A stretch of DNA of 64,000 nucleotides from the NCBI RefSeq assembly GCF_002953935.1, contig NZ_CP026514.1:3224001-3288000 (forward strand), in the 5' to 3' direction. The stretch's first letter is position 1, and each line of letters opens with the position of its first letter. Source of the stretch: Arthrobacter sp. PGP41. GTDB taxonomy: Bacteria > Actinomycetota > Actinomycetes > Actinomycetales > Micrococcaceae. The translations under genes were made by a program, and so were the position numbers. The notes beneath the pieces were generated by a model that did not search any database, was not told the origin of the DNA, and was given only the letters and a program-made list of their open reading frames with translations. Shown here piece by piece: positions 33,290-42,246 of the stretch.

Positions 33290-34093
33290 ATGCAGCTCAA
33301 GTCCCTGGCCACGGCCAAAATGACCGCCAAGGCAGCAGCAGTCTTCGTCGTCAGCGCCCTCACCCTCACGGCATGCGGCGGCGGAAGCTCCACCCCGGCA
33401 GCCTCCGAAGGCGGCATCCAGCTCATCAACGCCGGCAAGCTCACGGTCTGCTCGGATGTCCCCTACGAGCCGTTCGAGTTCGAAAAGGACGGCCAGACCG
33501 TCGGCTTCGACATCGACATCGCCAAGGAGGTGGCCAAGGACCTCGGTGCCGAACTGAGCATCGTGGACAGCTCCTTCGAGGCAATCGAGACCGGCACCGC
33601 GCTGACCCAGTGCGATCTGTCCATCTCCTCGATCTCCATCACGGACGTCCGGAAATCGGTCATGGACTTCTCCACCCCCTACATGGACGACGACCTGACG
33701 CTCCTGGCAACCACGGCCTCCGGCATCACCAACATTGACAGCGCCAAGGGCAAGAAAGTGGGAGTCCAGCAGGCCACCACCGGTGCCAAGTACGCGGCAG
33801 AGAAGGGGATAGACGCCCAGCAGTTCGAGGACACCGGCCTCCTGGTGCAGGCCATCCAGGCCGGCACCATTGACGCTGCCCTGGGCAACCAGTCGGTTCT
33901 GGCCTACGCCATCAAGGACAACGCCGACTGGAAGCGCGTGGAGAACTACGCGAGCGGTGAAAAGCTCGGAATCGCCTATAAGAAGGGCAACACCGCCATG
34001 GGCGACAAGGTCAACGCGACCCTCAAGCGCCTCACGGACGACGGCAGCCTGAAGAAGTTCGAAACCACCTGGTTCGGCGAAACCGCCAAGTAG
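33290..34093 (+). CDS. Polar amino acid ABC transporter substrate-binding lipoprotein
   Basis: This 267-residue protein has a lipoprotein signal peptide with the lipobox LTAC (Cys29), followed by GGGS. The mature part is a type II (SBP_bac_3) binding fold: LTVCSDVPYEPFEFEKDG, VGFDIDIAKEVAKDLG, SISSISITDVRKSVMDFS and GKKVGVQQATTGAKYA. It would bind a polar amino acid or relative. I use the ATG at 33290 rather than two upstream in-frame codons because the signal peptide begins there and AAGG precedes it. It is the first gene of a binding protein-permease-ATPase set. Confidence 0.92.
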   Translation: MQLKSLATAKMTAKAAAVFVVSALTLTACGGGSSTPAASEGGIQLINAGKLTVCSDVPYEPFEFEKDGQTVGFDIDIAKEVAKDLGAELSIVDSSFEAIETGTALTQCDLSISSISITDVRKSVMDFSTPYMDDDLTLLATTASGITNIDSAKGKKVGVQQATTGAKYAAEKGIDAQQFEDTGLLVQAIQAGTIDAALGNQSVLAYAIKDNADWKRVENYASGEKLGIAYKKGNTAMGDKVNATLKRLTDDGSLKKFETTWFGETAK

Positions 34094-34169
34094 CCCCGAA
34101 CCGCACCTAGCAACGAGCGGGCCCCAGCGCATACAGCCCTGGCGCCTGAACAGCCCTGAGAATGACGCA

Positions 34170-34216
34170 GCAGGGGCCCTGGACGGGCTGCACCGCAGTC
34201 CGTCCGGGGCCCCTGC
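34170..34216 (+). terminator. Hairpin between the binding-protein and permease genes
   Basis: The 17-base arms (34170-34186 and 34200-34216, core GGGGCCC) pair with one mismatch around a 13-base loop. There is no T-tract. Such a stem in this position usually protects or attenuates, giving more binding protein than membrane components. Confidence 0.6.
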
Positions 34217-34240
34217 CACGCAAACGAATGTGAGCACCCC

Positions 34241-35032
34241 ATGGCAATGACCGCACGTCAACGCGCCAGAGTAAGCCTGTATGTCCAGGCCGGAATCTTT
34301 GTTGTGGCCGTCGCCGCGCTGATCCTGGCCACCGACTGGAAGACCATCGGCAACAGCGTCTTCAACTTTGGCAAGATCGGACCGATGTTCCCGGGTATCT
34401 TCCTGGTGGGCCTGAAAAACACCCTGATCTATACGGTCCTCGGCTTCATCGTGGGCCTCTCCGGCGGCCTGCTGCTGGCCCTGATGAAGCTCTCCAGCTT
34501 CCCTCTCTACCGGTGGATCGCCACCGGCTACATTGAGTTCTTCCGCGGCGTTCCCGCCCTGCTGGTGTTCATCGCCTTCGGCTATGGCGTTCCCTTGGCC
34601 TTTGGCGTCCAGTGGAACGTCACCGTGATCGTGATGGTTTCCCTGGGCATGGTTGCCGCGGCGTACATCGCCGAAACCCTCCGCGCCGGCCTCCAGGCCG
34701 TACCGAAGGGCCAGATGGAAGCGGCCCGGTCGTTGGGCATGCCCCAGTGGCGGGCCATGGTCACCATCGTCATCCCGCAGGCCTTCAAGATTGTCCTGCC
34801 GCCGCTGACCAACGAGGTCATCCTGCTCACCAAGGACTCCTCCCTGATCTACGTCCTGGGCCTCACCGCATCCCAGTACGAGCTCACCAAATTCGGCCGC
34901 GACGGCATCTCGAGCCTCGGTGCGGGCCTGACGCCGCTCCTGGTGGCCGGCGCCTTCTACCTGGTGATCACCATCCCCCTGAGCTTCCTGGCCCGGAAGT
35001 TCGAAAGCCGCACCGCGCGGAACAATCGATAG
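34241..35032 (+). CDS. Polar amino acid ABC transporter permease
   Basis: This 263-residue protein has about five or six membrane helices of the HisM/GlnP type. The cytoplasmic loop AETLRAGLQAVPKGQMEAARSLGMPQWRAM is the EAA motif region. Being the only permease, it probably forms a homodimer. The ATPase gene starts 12 bases after the stop. Confidence 0.92.
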   Translation: MAMTARQRARVSLYVQAGIFVVAVAALILATDWKTIGNSVFNFGKIGPMFPGIFLVGLKNTLIYTVLGFIVGLSGGLLLALMKLSSFPLYRWIATGYIEFFRGVPALLVFIAFGYGVPLAFGVQWNVTVIVMVSLGMVAAAYIAETLRAGLQAVPKGQMEAARSLGMPQWRAMVTIVIPQAFKIVLPPLTNEVILLTKDSSLIYVLGLTASQYELTKFGRDGISSLGAGLTPLLVAGAFYLVITIPLSFLARKFESRTARNNR

Positions 35033-35044
35033 GCAGGGAAGACC

Positions 35045-35839
<795 letters not shown>

Positions 35840-35855
35840 CGCGTTTCGCGCCCCC

Positions 35856-35898
35856 AAAGGACAGCCGCTATCCGGCCCCGGATGGCGGCTGTCCTTTT
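35856..35898. terminator. Strong terminator after the amino acid ABC operon
   Basis: AAAGGACAGCCGC (35856-35868) pairs with GCGGCTGTCCTTT (35885-35897). ATCCGG/CCGGAT inside extends it to a nearly continuous 20-bp stem with a 2-base loop. TTTT ends the plus-strand side. The 3' end of the convergent gene lies inside it. Confidence 0.85.
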
Positions 35899-36863
35899 CG
35901 GGCGCGGACACCCGGAATGGTGGCGCGAAGCGGTAGCCTGGGCACCCCCTCGGCGATGAGGAAGGCGGCAAAAGTCTCCGCATCCCGCAACTCAGCCCAT
36001 GTCCACCGGACAACCCTCCGTCCAGTTGCGCGGATCCGGTCCTCCCTCTTCTTCTCGGCAATCACCACCTCGGAGGGAGTGCGGCCGCGCAGAAACTCCG
36101 GTTTCTGGTACTTGACGAGGCCATCAAACTCGCCTGCTATCCTTTCGGCGCCCCATTCGAAGTCGAGGTAGGCCACAAAGCCTTTCCTGTCCACCACCCC
36201 GCGCTGAAGCAAGGGGATGGGAAATCCCCCGAGGAACATGTAGGCGCGACTCAAGGATTCACCCGGTGATCCGGAATTCGGGTCGGCGAAGTCCAGTGCG
36301 GTACCGATTCGCCTGGCCGCGGCCGCACTGTATCGTTCGCTTGCCATCAGCTTCAAAGAGTCTTTGTCCAGGGGTGGCAGGCCCGTAACGGCGTCCGGCT
36401 TGAGTACGTGGTCGAACGCAATCACGGCGTGCTCAAACGGCCGGAGAGCGCCCAAATCCAGGACAGTACGTTCCCTTGAAGTCACCAGGAGCCCTGTCCG
36501 CTCGCAGATCTCCGAACCACTCGCGCTGATGCGGTGGCGGCTGATCCCTGGCTTCGACCGGCCACCAGCCGGATCGTCGGTGCAGGCATGGACCACCTTC
36601 TGTGCCCCCAGGAGCGGGATGCGCCAAAGGGCCGCCGCCGATTCCAGGCAAAAAACGCTCCGCGTCCTCAGTGTGGTGGCCGTCGCCAGGATCAGCAGCG
36701 GATACCGGTCCCATGGCTTGAGGTCCCTCCAGACAGCCTCGGAAACATAGACGCCATGCCTGATCCGGCGCAGCTCCCCTGCTGCGCACTTCCGCGCAAG
36801 TTCCCGGGAGTCTTTGCCAAGGCGGGCATAATCGCTGCTGAGTATGAGTGCATTGGTGTCCAT
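35868..36863 (-). CDS. AbiEi-like antitoxin domain plus DUF559-like protein
   Basis: The protein has 331 residues. The N-terminus has the winged-helix pattern with LRRIRHGVYVSEAVWRDL. The middle has VFCLESAAALWRIPLL and GLLVTSRERTVLDLGA, typical of actinobacterial AbiEi/DUF559 proteins. The C-terminal third has FVAYLDFEWGAERIAGEFDG and RIRATGRRVVRWTW, a PD-(D/E)XK-like pattern. It is a distant paralogue of the gene at 26183-27046. No partner toxin gene is adjacent. Its last residues (about RKGQPPSGAG) are encoded by the terminator hairpin, which hints that the stop was acquired secondarily. Confidence 0.72.
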   Translation of the reverse strand: MDTNALILSSDYARLGKDSRELARKCAAGELRRIRHGVYVSEAVWRDLKPWDRYPLLILATATTLRTRSVFCLESAAALWRIPLLGAQKVVHACTDDPAGGRSKPGISRHRISASGSEICERTGLLVTSRERTVLDLGALRPFEHAVIAFDHVLKPDAVTGLPPLDKDSLKLMASERYSAAAARRIGTALDFADPNSGSPGESLSRAYMFLGGFPIPLLQRGVVDRKGFVAYLDFEWGAERIAGEFDGLVKYQKPEFLRGRTPSEVVIAEKKREDRIRATGRRVVRWTWAELRDAETFAAFLIAEGVPRLPLRATIPGVRARKGQPPSGAG

Positions 36864-37009
36864 CCAGCCATGGTTGCGGGGCTTACACGCCGCCGTAATG
36901 CCCGATCACGTGTATGTGGATTAAGGTGGTGCGCCCGATTCGGATGACGGCTCCCGGGATCCCGGTGGCCGATGTCGGAACGGGTAGCGCAGATCCAATC
37001 CGGCCGCCG

Positions 37010-38761
37010 TCAGCGGGCCAGTACTCCCGCTACCGCCGCGGCCACGGCTTCCCTGATCCGTGCGTGCAGGCCGCGCAGGCCGTGCCGGTCCGTCCGGACC
37101 TCCACTATGGTGCGGCCTTCGATCGGCCGGGCAAGCGCCTCGGCGAGTCCCGCCGTCGTACCCACCACTGAATGCCCGACGCCGTACGCTGCGGCGAGTG
37201 CCGAAAGGTCCACTGTGTGCGGGGTGCCGAAGAGGCGTTCGACGGCGTCCCCGTAGGTTCCGGCCTCGCGCACCGCACCGTGCTCCAGCAGGTCGAAGAT
37301 GGCACCGCCGGAGTCGTTGAGGACCACGATCCGGAGCTGCGGCTGTTCCTCCCCGGAGCCGAGGAACAGCCCTCCGGCGTCGTGAAGGAAGGTGATGTCC
37401 CCCAGCAGGACGGTTGTTTCCTGCCGGCCGCCAAGCGCTACGCCGGTGGCTGTGGAGATGGTGCCGTCAATGCCTGACAGCCCGCGGTTGGCATACACCG
37501 TGGCGGCCGGTTCGGGAGCGGGCAGCCCGGCCAGGTCCACGTCCCTGATTCCATTGGAAGATCCCAGCAGCAGTTGGCCGCCGCTGTGCTTCCAGACCAG
37601 CGATCCCACGGACAGGCCGGTGGCGGCGGCGTCAGCTGAAAGTATTCCGTCCAGGGCATGCTGCGCTGCCGAGCTGGCGAGGAGCCAGGTATCCAGCCAT
37701 TCCGGTGCCCCGCGGCCCGCGAATTCCGCCAGGTCTGCAAGGTTCTCCAGCGGCAGCTCGGTGCGGCGGCCCGGCTCGAACCAGGCCACGGGAAGCGGCT
37801 GGTACAGGGCGGACGGAACTTCCGCGCGGGCCAGAAGGGCTGCCACCGGGCGGGACAGCGTGGGGCGGCCAAACAGCACCACGCGCTCAATCGGCATCGC
37901 GGACCCTGATCCGAAGTGCTCCAGCAGAAGCCGGTACGGCCCCGCGGCGTTCGGGCCGAAGCGGGCATTCGATGACGGCTCCGCCAGCAGCGGCAGGCCG
38001 TGGGCGCGGGCAAACGCCTCGGCGACGGGTCCGGCGTCGTGCCCTGCCAGGACCACCGTCCGCCGCTCGGGCAGCCCCGCTGACGCCGGCGGCAGGTTCA
38101 TAATGAGGGGCTCGGTGCCGATCCGGTAGCGCTGCCGCTCGGCCGCCGGCGGGAGCGCCTCTTCCGGCGAGGGAACCAGCGGATCGCGGAAGGCGAGATT
38201 CAGCTGGACGGGGCCCGGCGGGAGCTCCGGGAAGGCGCCGGTGGCGGCGGACAGGCCGGTCCGGATGGCGCGCGCGGGGTCCGATCCGGCGGGGATGTCG
38301 GCGGCGAAGCGCACCTGATCGCCGAAGAGGTCCGGCTGGACGGTTGTCTGGTTGGCGCCCGTGCCGCGGAGCTCATCCGGGCGGTCCGCGGACAGGACCA
38401 CCAAGGGAACCGCAGCGTGGTTGGCCTCCATGACGGCGGGCATCAGGTTTCCGACGGCGGTACCGGACGTCGTCAGCACGGCAGCGGGAGAGCCGGTGGC
38501 AAGTGCCAGGCCCAGGGCCGTGAACCCGGCAGAGCGCTCGTCGATGCGCACCAGCAGTTCCACCCGGCCCTCAGCTGAGGCTTCGGCCAGCGCGTATGCC
38601 ATGGGAGCCGAACGGGAACCGGGCGAAACCACCACGTACTGCACGCCGCCGTCGATCAAAACCCCGACGGCGATCCTTGCCGCCGCGATGGCGCTGATGG
38701 AAGGGGCGTCCGGTGAACCTGTCTGGGAAGTGCCGGGGGCGGCATCGTTGTGCGAAGTCAC
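37010..38761 (-). CDS. menD: SEPHCHC synthase
   Basis: This 583-residue thiamine diphosphate enzyme has the MenD N-terminal motif VVVSPGSRSAPMAYAL, the cofactor Glu in DERSAGFTALGLA, the central TTSGTAVGNLMPAV, and the C-terminal GDITFLHDAGGLFLG followed by LNDSGGAIFDLLEH for Mg-ThDP binding. It joins 2-oxoglutarate to isochorismate, the step after MenF. The GTG at 38761 is favoured because a CAGACT lies six bases upstream; a GTG at 38785 is less likely. Confidence 0.94.
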   Translation of the reverse strand: MTSHNDAAPGTSQTGSPDAPSISAIAAARIAVGVLIDGGVQYVVVSPGSRSAPMAYALAEASAEGRVELLVRIDERSAGFTALGLALATGSPAAVLTTSGTAVGNLMPAVMEANHAAVPLVVLSADRPDELRGTGANQTTVQPDLFGDQVRFAADIPAGSDPARAIRTGLSAATGAFPELPPGPVQLNLAFRDPLVPSPEEALPPAAERQRYRIGTEPLIMNLPPASAGLPERRTVVLAGHDAGPVAEAFARAHGLPLLAEPSSNARFGPNAAGPYRLLLEHFGSGSAMPIERVVLFGRPTLSRPVAALLARAEVPSALYQPLPVAWFEPGRRTELPLENLADLAEFAGRGAPEWLDTWLLASSAAQHALDGILSADAAATGLSVGSLVWKHSGGQLLLGSSNGIRDVDLAGLPAPEPAATVYANRGLSGIDGTISTATGVALGGRQETTVLLGDITFLHDAGGLFLGSGEEQPQLRIVVLNDSGGAIFDLLEHGAVREAGTYGDAVERLFGTPHTVDLSALAAAYGVGHSVVGTTAGLAEALARPIEGRTIVEVRTDRHGLRGLHARIREAVAAAVAGVLAR

Positions 38762-38779
38762 CCGACCAGTCTGCCACCC
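38762..38779 (-). promoter_or_regulatory. Putative leaderless menD promoter with shared 14-mer
   Basis: CAGACT (38773-38768, minus strand) is six bases from the GTG. The bases at 38766-38779 are identical to 14325-14338 upstream of an SRPBCC gene. Confidence 0.4.
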
Positions 38780-38786
38780 CCACACC

Positions 38787-38898
38787 CTCTCTCACTTAAT
38801 GCGCCTTTAACCCAAACGCTCTCCCACCTTTCGAACCCGGCGGGGCGAAAAGTGAGAGAGCGTTGGCCCAAAACCTGCAGGAAGTGCGAGAGCGTTGC
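38787..38898. repeat. Family D repeat cluster, downstream of phoX
   Basis: Bases 38792-38823 match the reverse complement of the 32-bp unit tandemly repeated at 41107 in about 25 of 32 positions. A hairpin follows: 38815-38833 pairs with 38846-38864 (17 of 19). Further partial units containing GAGAGCGTT end near 38896. It lies between the menD start and the phoX stop. Confidence 0.7.
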
Positions 38899-38911
38899 AG
38901 GGCTGGAGGGG

Positions 38912-40984
38912 TCAGGCGTCGGTGCGGAACACCTGGATCACGGACGGGCGGGGTGCGCGTACCTGGCCGGGAGCCGGCGTCGTGCCTTCCGTGACGTAGT
39001 CCGGGAAGAAGGAAACCTGCTTCTCGAACGTGCCGTCCTCGCCCGGGTGCTGCACGGCGACGAACACGGTGCGCTCCTCATCGTGGATGATGGGGCCGCA
39101 GGTCTCGGCATCGCGCGGAACAGCCAGGAACTGCTCCACCTTCCCGCGCTCGGCTCCTTCCAAGGTGACCTTGAAGAGCCCGTCCGCGCGGCCGATGCCG
39201 GAGGGGGCGCCGTCGGTGGAAATCCAGAGGTTGCCCACGGAGTCGAACGCGAGGTTGTCCGGGCAGGAGATGGGCGAGACCTGGTCCACCGGGAAGCCGG
39301 AGAAGTAGGTGACGTCGCCCTGCTTGGGATCGCCGCAGACCATGAGCAGGTTCCAGGTGAAGGTGGTGGAGGTCTGGTCGCCGGTCTCGGTGATTTCCAC
39401 GATGTGGCCATCGCGGTTCTGGTTGCGCGGGTTGACCTCGGTGGCGCCTTCGTTCGTTCCGGTGCCGCGGTTGGAGTTGTTGGTGCACGCCACGTAGACC
39501 TTGCCCGTGTGCAGGCTGGGCTGTACGTCCTCGGCGCGGTCCATCTTGGTGGGGCCAACCTTGTCGGCAGCCAGGCGGGTGTACACCAGGACCTCTTCGA
39601 CGGACATGCCCGGAACAGCGGACTTTCCGTCTACAACCAGGGGCAGCCACTGGCCGATGCCGTCGAAGGCACCGTCCGAGGGGACGGCCCCGGTGCCGGT
39701 GATTTCAGCGGCCGGTGAGTTGCCCGTGAACTTGGCGACGTACAGGTTACCGGCGGACAGGAGGGTCATGTTGTGTTTGCGGTCGCCCTCAATGTACTTG
39801 TCCTTGGAAACGAACTTGTACAGGTAGTCGAAGCGCTCGTCGTCGCCGGAGTAGGCCACTACGTGACCGGACTCGGCGATGATGACGTTGGCACCCTCGT
39901 GCTTGAAGCGGCCCAGGGAGGAATGCTTCTTCGGGGTGGAGGTGGGATCGAAGGGGTCGACTTCCACGATCCATCCGAAGCGGTTGGCCTCGTTCTCGTA
40001 GCCGGGCTTGCGGGTGTCCCAGCGGTCCTCGTCCAGTTCCCACTTGCGGGCGGTTGGCTTGCTGGTGATGCCGTAGCGCTTGTCTCCGGCGGAAGTGCCG
40101 TTGCCGACAAAGTAGCCCTGGAAGTTTTCCTCACCGGAGAGGATGGTGCCCCAAGGGGTGGTTCCGCCGGCGCAGTTGCCCAGGGTGCCCTTGATGAAGC
40201 GGCCGTCCTTGTCCTCGACGGTCTTGACCAGTGCAGATCCTGCAGCAGGGCCGGTCAGTTCATAGACCGTGCTGTTCAGGTAGCGGCGGTTCAGTTCCGC
40301 GCCCTTGACGTAGGTCCACGGCTGGTTCTTGTTGTGGCGCTCCAGCTCCACAACGGACAGCCCGTGCGCAGCTGCTCCCACTTTGCGCTGCTGCTCGGCC
40401 GGCATGGCGGGAGGGAACATGATGGCGTCGTTGGTGTACTCGTGGTTGGAGAACAGAACGGCGCGGCGGCCCTTGCTGCCCGGGATCTCAAGGATGTCCG
40501 TGTAGTCGTTGTTGTAGCCGAACTGCCTTTCCTGGGCTGCAACCGTCTGGTTGTTCAGGTCCAGCTCCGGCGCGTCGTTGAAGATGGGGTCGCCCCAGCG
40601 GATGACCGGCTTCCAGGTGAAGCCTTCCGGCACGGTGACGGCGTCCACCATCGCATCAATCGAGGGAATGGCGGTGAACTGAAGCTTGGACTTGCCGAAG
40701 CCTTCCTTCGCTGCCTTGGAGAGGCCGGCGGCATGTGCGGAGTCCGGCGAGGTGACGGCGCTGCCGAGGACGACGGCGAGGGCACCGGCGGCGCCGAAGC
40801 CCAGGGCGGCGCGGCGGGACATGGTGGCGGAGGCGATGTCGCGGAAGTAGCTGTTGGAGCTGGTGTTGCAGACGTCGCCTGCGCAGGCGTTGTCGCACTT
40901 CAGGGCGCAGGTGACGGCGCTGCGCTTGCCCTTGGTGTGGCCGAGCATCGGCAGCAGGGTGAACTTGCGGGCAGTTTCAGACAT
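38912..40984 (-). CDS. phoX: PhoX family alkaline phosphatase, Tat-exported
   Basis: This 690-residue protein has a Tat signal that starts unusually late: SRRAALGFGAAGALAVVLGSA at about residues 55-75, after a Cys-rich N-terminal stretch (CALKCDNACAGDVC), as is usual in actinobacterial PhoX. Further blocks are FSNHEYTNDAIMFPP, NCAGGTTPWGTILSGEENFQG and TYFSGFPVDQVSPISCPDN. PhoX enzymes are Ca/Fe-dependent monoesterases that free phosphate outside the cell. The ATG at 40984 has a GGAAGG site. The gene is flanked on both sides by family D repeats. Confidence 0.92.
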   Translation of the reverse strand: MSETARKFTLLPMLGHTKGKRSAVTCALKCDNACAGDVCNTSSNSYFRDIASATMSRRAALGFGAAGALAVVLGSAVTSPDSAHAAGLSKAAKEGFGKSKLQFTAIPSIDAMVDAVTVPEGFTWKPVIRWGDPIFNDAPELDLNNQTVAAQERQFGYNNDYTDILEIPGSKGRRAVLFSNHEYTNDAIMFPPAMPAEQQRKVGAAAHGLSVVELERHNKNQPWTYVKGAELNRRYLNSTVYELTGPAAGSALVKTVEDKDGRFIKGTLGNCAGGTTPWGTILSGEENFQGYFVGNGTSAGDKRYGITSKPTARKWELDEDRWDTRKPGYENEANRFGWIVEVDPFDPTSTPKKHSSLGRFKHEGANVIIAESGHVVAYSGDDERFDYLYKFVSKDKYIEGDRKHNMTLLSAGNLYVAKFTGNSPAAEITGTGAVPSDGAFDGIGQWLPLVVDGKSAVPGMSVEEVLVYTRLAADKVGPTKMDRAEDVQPSLHTGKVYVACTNNSNRGTGTNEGATEVNPRNQNRDGHIVEITETGDQTSTTFTWNLLMVCGDPKQGDVTYFSGFPVDQVSPISCPDNLAFDSVGNLWISTDGAPSGIGRADGLFKVTLEGAERGKVEQFLAVPRDAETCGPIIHDEERTVFVAVQHPGEDGTFEKQVSFFPDYVTEGTTPAPGQVRAPRPSVIQVFRTDA

Positions 40985-41106
40985 GGTTGCCTTCCAAAAA
41001 AATCGATGCGGTGCCCTCACCTTGCCAGCCGGTTCCTACGGGCAGCCGTCAGCGAGGTGAACCGGAGGTAAACCCGCCGGTAACCCCCGATGACCTGCGC
41101 ACATGC

Positions 41107-41212
41107 GAGAGCGTCAGCCCGAAAGGCGCGTTAAGTGAGAGAGCGTCAGCCCGAAAGGCGCGTTAAGTGAGAGAGCGTCAGCCCGAAAGGCGCGTTAAGT
41201 GAGAGAGCGTCG
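41107..41212. repeat. Family D tandem repeat, three 32-bp units
   Basis: Three identical 32-bp units (41107-41138, 41139-41170, 41171-41202) and a partial fourth start. Each unit begins GAGAGCGTCAGCCC and ends TTAAGTGA. There are no spacers. The array lies between the menC stop and the phoX start, about 120 bases upstream of phoX. Confidence 0.9.
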
Positions 41213-41219
41213 CGGTGGG

Positions 41220-42224
41220 CTAGCGGGCGGCCAGGAGCGCGTGGACGCGGGCGAGCCGGTCCAGCCACCAGTCCCGCCGTTCCGCGGAAGCCGCGTACCG
41301 CTCCAGCAGCCCGGCGTCGGCGGCGACGTCACGCAGGCGGATGGCGCCGTCGTCGGCCACTAACGGATCCGTGGTGACGTCCGATTCGAACAGGGACACC
41401 GTCCCCAGACCGCACGCATACGGCAGCTCCGGCAATGCGGCCGCCAGGGCCAGTCCGGCGCGGATGCCCACCGAGGTGTCCAGCGCGGAACTGACGACGG
41501 CGGGCAGCCCGGCCCGTGCCACGACGTCCAGGGCGCGCCGCACTCCCCCGAGCGGTGCCACCTTGACCACGATGAGGTCCGCCGCGCCGGCGCGGGCAAC
41601 CCGCAGGGGGTCGGATTCCTTGCGGACGCTTTCGTCGGCCGCAATCAGCACCGGCGTTCCCGCCCCGCGGAGCGCGCGCCGCACCTGCGCCAGACCCTCA
41701 ATCGTGGGCACCGGCTGCTCGGCGTATTCAAGCCCGACGACGGCCAGCCGGGTGAGTGCCTCGACGGCGGCCGGAACGTCCCAGCCGCCGTTGGCGTCCA
41801 CCCGGACGGCAGCATCGGGGAGGGCGGAACGGACGGCGGCGAGGCGCGCGACGTCGTCGTCCAGCGTTTGTCCCTGTTCGGCCACCTTGACCTTGACCGC
41901 GTCCACCCGGCCGAAGCGTGCCAGAACGTCCGGCACGCGGTCCGCAGGTACGGCGGGAACCGTGGCGTTGACGGGGATCACCGAACGCAGCGGGGCGGGG
42001 AAGCCTTGCCAGCCGGCTTCAACGGCCGCGGCGAGCCAGCGGGAGGCCTCTGCGTCGCCGTACTCGGGGAACGGGCAGAACTCGCCCCAGCCGGCGGGGC
42101 CGTGCAGCAACAGGGACTCGCGCTCCATGATGCCGCGGAACTTGACCCGCATGGGCAGGCTCACGACGTGCGCGCCGGCCAGGAGTTCCGCTAAAGGGGG
42201 CACGGTGGGCAGCGGCGTGGGCAT
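41220..42224 (-). CDS. menC: o-Succinylbenzoate synthase
   Basis: This 334-residue enolase-superfamily enzyme has the catalytic KVKVAE pair near residue 115 and the metal ligands in VDANGGWD, YAEQP and ADES, with a second Lys in VVKVAPLGG. It dehydrates SHCHC to o-succinylbenzoate. The ATG at 42224 has a TACAGT six bases upstream. It lies a few kilobases from menD but is separated from it by phoX and two repeat clusters. Confidence 0.92.
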   Translation of the reverse strand: MPTPLPTVPPLAELLAGAHVVSLPMRVKFRGIMERESLLLHGPAGWGEFCPFPEYGDAEASRWLAAAVEAGWQGFPAPLRSVIPVNATVPAVPADRVPDVLARFGRVDAVKVKVAEQGQTLDDDVARLAAVRSALPDAAVRVDANGGWDVPAAVEALTRLAVVGLEYAEQPVPTIEGLAQVRRALRGAGTPVLIAADESVRKESDPLRVARAGAADLIVVKVAPLGGVRRALDVVARAGLPAVVSSALDTSVGIRAGLALAAALPELPYACGLGTVSLFESDVTTDPLVADDGAIRLRDVAADAGLLERYAASAERRDWWLDRLARVHALLAAR

Positions 42225-42236
42225 GGACCCACTGTA
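42225..42236 (-). promoter_or_regulatory. Putative leaderless menC promoter
   Basis: TACAGT (42236-42231, minus strand) is separated from the ATG by GGGTCC. It lies in the 22-bp gap after corA. A convincing -35 is not seen. Confidence 0.45.
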
Positions 42237-42246
42237 CAAGCGGGCG

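Noticed and set aside
41107..41212. CRISPR array
   Set aside because: Three identical 32-bp units follow each other directly with no spacers, and no cas genes are nearby.
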